Source of the DNA: Plakobranchus ocellatus
Taxonomy: Eukaryota > Mollusca > Gastropoda > Plakobranchidae
Assembly: GCA_019648995.1 (NCBI GenBank)
Contig: BLXT01004533.1
Span: forward strand, 520,466-545,609
Direction of reading: 5' to 3'
Length of the DNA stretch: 25,144 bases
The first letter of the stretch is position 1; each line of letters opens with the position of its first letter. This document shows, piece by piece, positions 12,169 to 17,920 of the stretch. The notes beneath the pieces are model-generated. The model saw only the letters and a program-made list of their open reading frames with translations. It made no database searches and had not been told where the DNA came from. The position numbers were made by a program, and so were the translations under genes.

Positions 12169-15100
12169 CCTATATATTCTGCTTTTTTCGCACAATTGTT
12201 ATTATTTTTCTTGATTTCACACACCTTTTCCTCCCCTCCAATTCCATTATTTTTTGCAGCATCCTCATCATCTTTGCATATGACATGTAGGAATAGTCAT
12301 AGTTTGAATAAATATTCTTGAACATATCTTGATATACTTTTTTTTGTCCTTCTTTGTGACTGTCCAATTTGCTTGTTGTGTAGTTATTTTTTCTAATTTT
12401 AGTAACAATTCAACAAAGTCAGGTTGGAAAAATATAGGCAATTTTAGAAAGCAACTAGTCTATATGTGACCTCTATTCATTTTCAAACACTATGATATGT
12501 GATAAGACCATATTTGATCAAAACTCTAACCTATAAGGGCACTTTAAAAATTCCCTATGACGATTTTCATGAAAAAACTCAAAAACGTGCAGTCAGGAAA
12601 GAGTTAAGCTATTCTCATCAAATTACACACCAGTTCTAGATGGTGACTTGTTGACCTTGCTCAAGGGTTTCCACTGTGGTCCCCCAGGTGAAACAGCATG
12701 GTTTTCTGCTTGAACGCTGTTCTTTTCTGGGAAGAAAATAAATAAACTGATTTAAATCTCATTCCAATAATGTTACAGTTCATGAGTTTGCCTTCCATAT
12801 GCCATTTTTTTCACTCAGATAAATTTCAGTGAAATAAAAATTGTGAAAAATAGGAAAATTCCAAGTCAGGTATCAAAAAAGTTGGATCTCTTCTCATGCA
12901 TATATTATCACTGATTATTTGGCAGAAGAAAATAAATCAGAAAATGCAGATGAAGACAGTCAACACTTGAGGTTACTTTTCAAAAATAACACTTTATTTT
13001 TTAATCATATGAAGACAATTGAAAAAAACATGAAACTTGAGCTAAATCTAGATCTGAATTTAAGTGTCATCTGCTCTGCAAAAACTTACATTACATGACT
13101 TTACACTAGTTAGAGATATTTCACAAAGAAAATCTTCGATCAGTAATTTTAAACTTTCCAAAACATATTTATCTCATATCCTTATCACAAAATAGTTTTC
13201 CTTTAGCTTTTAGCTGTGCAAGGTTGTTTTTAGTGTGAAAATCTTTCCCAAACTTACCCTTTTTTCTATGTATCAACTTTTTGTGATTTCACATCTTTAG
13301 AAGATCACAACTCAGTAACCGATTCAGTTATTTCAAAAATTGAAAAAGCAACATATATAGAACATCCTAAGCTTATTTCAATATAAATGTCTTGCTCTAT
13401 AAGCAAAATTTTTTCCATGACTTTCATGACTGCCACACAAATAATACATTTTTTTCAAGGGTGAAAATCACAGAGTAGGTCTATCAAATAGAGAGTTCAA
13501 AAGTGGCTACAAGCTCTTCCTGCCCTTTATCATATCTTATTGTTACTTTGTAAGCTGTTTGAATCATGCAACCCACCCTCCTCGATGTGGTCATCTTTAC
13601 AGTCATCCAGGAGCTCTATAAGCCAGTTCTGCTGGTTGTCTAGACACTCCCAGGCTGGGTCACCCTTGTACTCCAGGCTCACTAGGTATCTACCAGAAGT
13701 TTAAAAAAAAAAAAAAAAGGAAATGCCATAAAGGATCTAAAAATTTTCTCGTCTTATTTAGTTTTAAGGTAGTGGTGGTTTATCTGGTAGGGTAGTTGAC
13801 TACAATGTGAGAGGTCCGAAGTTCAAATTCCAGTCCAGACCAAGACAGTTTTTCATTGCTCCCCAGTATCCACCAGCACTAAATGGATAGCTTGGTCTCT
13901 ATCAGACCTAACAAAAGTAAAGGTGGCGAGGAAAGTAATGGCAAACTACCTCATACCTTATGCCAAAAACAATCACAACTGTATTCCTGATTCCTGATGC
14001 TTGGAAGAAGCATTGGATCTGCTTTACTTTTTTTATTCAGTTTAAAATCTCTCTGGGAGGGAAGGGAAATTAAATAATCATAAACAGTTAAATTGACATA
14101 ATTTTTTACGGGGCAAGGAGAATAAGCAGATTTTGATACCATAATCTTATTTTTCCTCTTATTTTTTAACAGTGCCTACTCTCTTCTGTGGATAAAAAGC
14201 TTCATAAATATGGATCTCTTCCATAATGCTTCTTTTTCCCAATTACAACATTTATTAGAACTCTCAAAGCCAATCACTTCTGATAATGGTATTTGTTACT
14301 GTTCTTTTCATTTAATCAAAACATCACATTGCAATACTTTTACCTGATAAGTTTCTTTTGCTCGTCCAGAGTGTTGTGGGTGTCCTTCAACCTTTTATGC
14401 AACATGTTTCTAAAACCTCCAATCCTGCGCTCAACCTCCCGATACACTAGAAGAAAGGCAGAGCAAAAAATATTTCATTCAGCTCAAATCTCAATTACTG
14501 AAAATATTATGCGAAAGATAGATCTAAGTTGGTAGAGACTTTAAAAAGTTTGAAAGTATTAAATACATATGATACAAATCACCCAACTCTTGTTACGTAT
14601 GTTGTTATGTTTCGTTTCCCCATCCTTGCGTAAAAGTACTAGAGACTGTAGGAATTTTCTTGTCCAAAAATTGCAAAATTTGATATATGGTTTTCATTCA
14701 TGTTACACGTTGTACTGTGTCACAGAAGAAGATAAACCCACACAGAAAGTTACCTTAAATGGCAGAGAAACTCATTTTACCTTTCCTAAAAACTTTAATT
14801 TCTGTATCAGCAAAAAGAGACTTTGCTTTCTCATAGTCGTTTATCACCATGTTGTAATCTCCCTTGAAACAAAACAAAAAGAAACATATGAATTGTAATT
14901 GAAAGATAATGAATAAAAACAAATGCCAAAAAAGAACAACATGGTAAAACATGGTTATGGATGAAGATTTGAATTCTTTCCGGTAAAAAACCTGCATTCA
15001 AATTTATAGCTAACTATGCATCAAGTTTTCAATTTCTTTATTCCCCTGAACTATATAAATGTTAATGACCGAGAAATCAGACATAAGAGTTAGAACATCT

Positions 15101-16023
15101 TAAATTAGAGTCTAAATGTTTTATAAACACAACAATCATCTTAGCTGACCCCAAAACCCAAAAATTTTGATTTTAAAAAAGCTTTTTGATTTTTTTCTTC
15201 AGTTTCATGGTAAACAAAAGTTATGCTCTCTCTTGCTATATTCACATTTAGGTGAAAAAAACAGAATGTTAATAAAACTATAAGCTAATTAAATATTATT
15301 TAATTATTATTAATTATATTTAATTAACTCTATAGCTGCCAAAACTGAGTGAAAAAAAAAACCGAACGTAAATAAATCCAAAAGGAAGAGCAATGTGTAC
15401 TATTTGAATTAATTATTTTTACGAATAATAATTAAAATGGTTTTGTTTGCTACAAGATTATTTTGTGGATATAGCTACTACACTAAAAAGTGACGCTTCT
15501 TCCTTACTTACCATTACCTGTCAAATCAAATGCCAAACAAATTTTCAATTTTTTTATAATCAACCCAATAACATAATTATAACGTAAGCATCAGTCACGG
15601 CAAAATATTGTAGAGGAATACAAGAGCTACGATTTATGCCAAGCTAAGTCTTGAACTTAACAAAGCTGTGGGGGAAAGTACTTTCAACAGCTGCCATAAA
15701 TAATCATAAAACTCTGAAAATTTGGGTTGAAGCTTTATCAATATGGTAATCCCTCTAAAATCCCTTTTACAAAAGATGAAGCAATCAGGTACCTTTTGAA
15801 TATTTCTTTGTATGTTGAGGGGTAGATGAAATAAGAAACGAAACTTCTGTATGACACTGAGAGCATTGCGAGTAGAATCAGCCTTATCTTTCCTGCCGAG
15901 GACCTCTTGGAACAGGCCATCAGCACAGGATTTGGCCTCTGAGAGAGTCAACCAGAGATAACATAAAACGTAAAGTATGAGGTGATTGATCATGATATTA
16001 TGTTCCTTTTTCTCACACAACAT

Positions 16024-16054
<31 letters not shown>

Positions 16055-17838
16055 CTCACTTCTTTTTCACTCTTTCTTTCCTTTCACATTCGCACGTGCA
16101 AAGACACAAAATATTAAAGAAAGGATTTCCTAAAAAGCTTGTCAATTTTCCTAGATAAAACTGAGGAAATACCTTGGTAGAAAAAGCAAGTCTGTTTTCA
16201 AATGCAATAAAAAGCAAAAACATTTTTTTACACAAACTTAGGGCAAGAGAAATAGGAAAAAAAAAATCATGAGTGTTTGTAATTACTCTTTTGCATCTCT
16301 CAACCTAACTTACGCATAAGAAGAACAGCATAAGAATTCATGCAGTCTCCCCGTAGGTCTTCCTCATTGTACTTCTCATACATAGCTGGAATGAAAACAA
16401 AAATAAAGACAATCACATGAATATGTATTATATTTTCTTCTAGTATGCCTTTATGAAAGAAGGTAGCAAAATGGCTCTTTTTTCCTCTTAAAATTAAAAT
16501 AGATGAATGATAAGGTACAGCTGATTGTATCTCAGTACTTTCACTTACCTTAAAATTTAATACAATTAATTATTAAATGTTTCTCTTTCTCACATAAATC
16601 TGGACATTAATATGTTGAAATCAATTAAGAAATTCTTACCTGTAAGACTATCCAAACAGTCCAGTATGGTTGTTAAGTTGGAGCGGACAAATGTGATGGG
16701 CCCTTCAGATCTCGTACTTGCTTTTCTTTTCATGTAACTCAAGCCTGCTTTTAAATCTGAAAAACTTCAATTACAAACAATAACATCAATAAAATTCACT
16801 AGGATCTTCTCATAATTTGTAAAAAAAAAAATTTCTTCACAAATCTCAACATAATAAAATCAAGTTTTTCTCAAAATTTTATCAAAGAGAATGAGATTTG
16901 AGTGATAGTAATATCCCTTTGATGAATGCCATTCAATTTTTTTTTAGTCTATTTGTTCCTTCATAAATTTAGAACTAGGAAAAAAATAACAATGAGTGAA
17001 ACAGTGACTTTTACTGGCAAATACAATTAGATTCTCTATCATTTCTCATTACTTCATGGTGTAATCTCAAAAGCCAGAGACACAATTTACCTGGCATTTC
17101 TGTGATGTTCCAGCAGATACCATCCTGGTGAAAAGTTTTCCAATGACAAATTTCCAGACGCTAGAAAAATTAAAGTAGAGTATATTTAATACCAGAATTA
17201 AGAGAACTCAGCAAAAGGGGAAAAATACTCAGCTCAACTTAATCATTTATTGACGGTCAATCAATTTTGTACATGTGGAAAGCAAATACAAATCTTGGTC
17301 ATGTCGTTTAAAAAAATAATAGTAAAATTAAATCAACCCTTGAGATTGTTTGAACGCTTGGGTTTCACATCCAGGTTCAGATTTTTGTCCTAAATATTAT
17401 ATATATATAAGGTTTTTGATTTTTAGCTTTACCTTCTGGAAACATCTCCAGCAGCTGATCCTCTCCAAGCCTGGGCCTAAAAAATAACAAAAAAAATTTT
17501 TTTTTTTAATGTACACACAAAATTTTTGCGTAAAGGATTTAACAAAATAAAAATCTTTTTCTTAGAACAGGAACGGATACTTTCAACAGATGGACTTTTT
17601 GTATGAGTTCAGGCCTCTGCCTATTGCCTTGCTCTTAAGAAAGGAAAAAGGGTTACTTTAAAATGCTCAAAGATATTTATTAATATTTTATGGTATGGAT
17701 TACTTTTTCTACATCTTACTTGCATTTTTTTATTTATTTCCTAATTTCACCTTTATATGCAAATTTGGGTAGGTTTTTCTATACCTATGTAAAATGAAAT
17801 TCAAAAAAAAAAAAAATATATATATATATATATACATA

Positions 17839-17920
<82 letters not shown>

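Larger units (their letters stand above)
15939..17432 (-). other. Introns 7, 6, 5 and 4 of EXOC2
   Basis: Short introns at 15939-16313, 16386-16639, 16765-17090 and 17161-17432. Intron 7 carries a (TC)n microsatellite at 16034-16057. The rest is plain AT-rich sequence. Confidence 0.75.

Noticed and set aside
11942-12367. Open frames crossing the N gap
   Set aside because: They consist largely of Tyr-Ile repeats from (TA)n and unknown bases.
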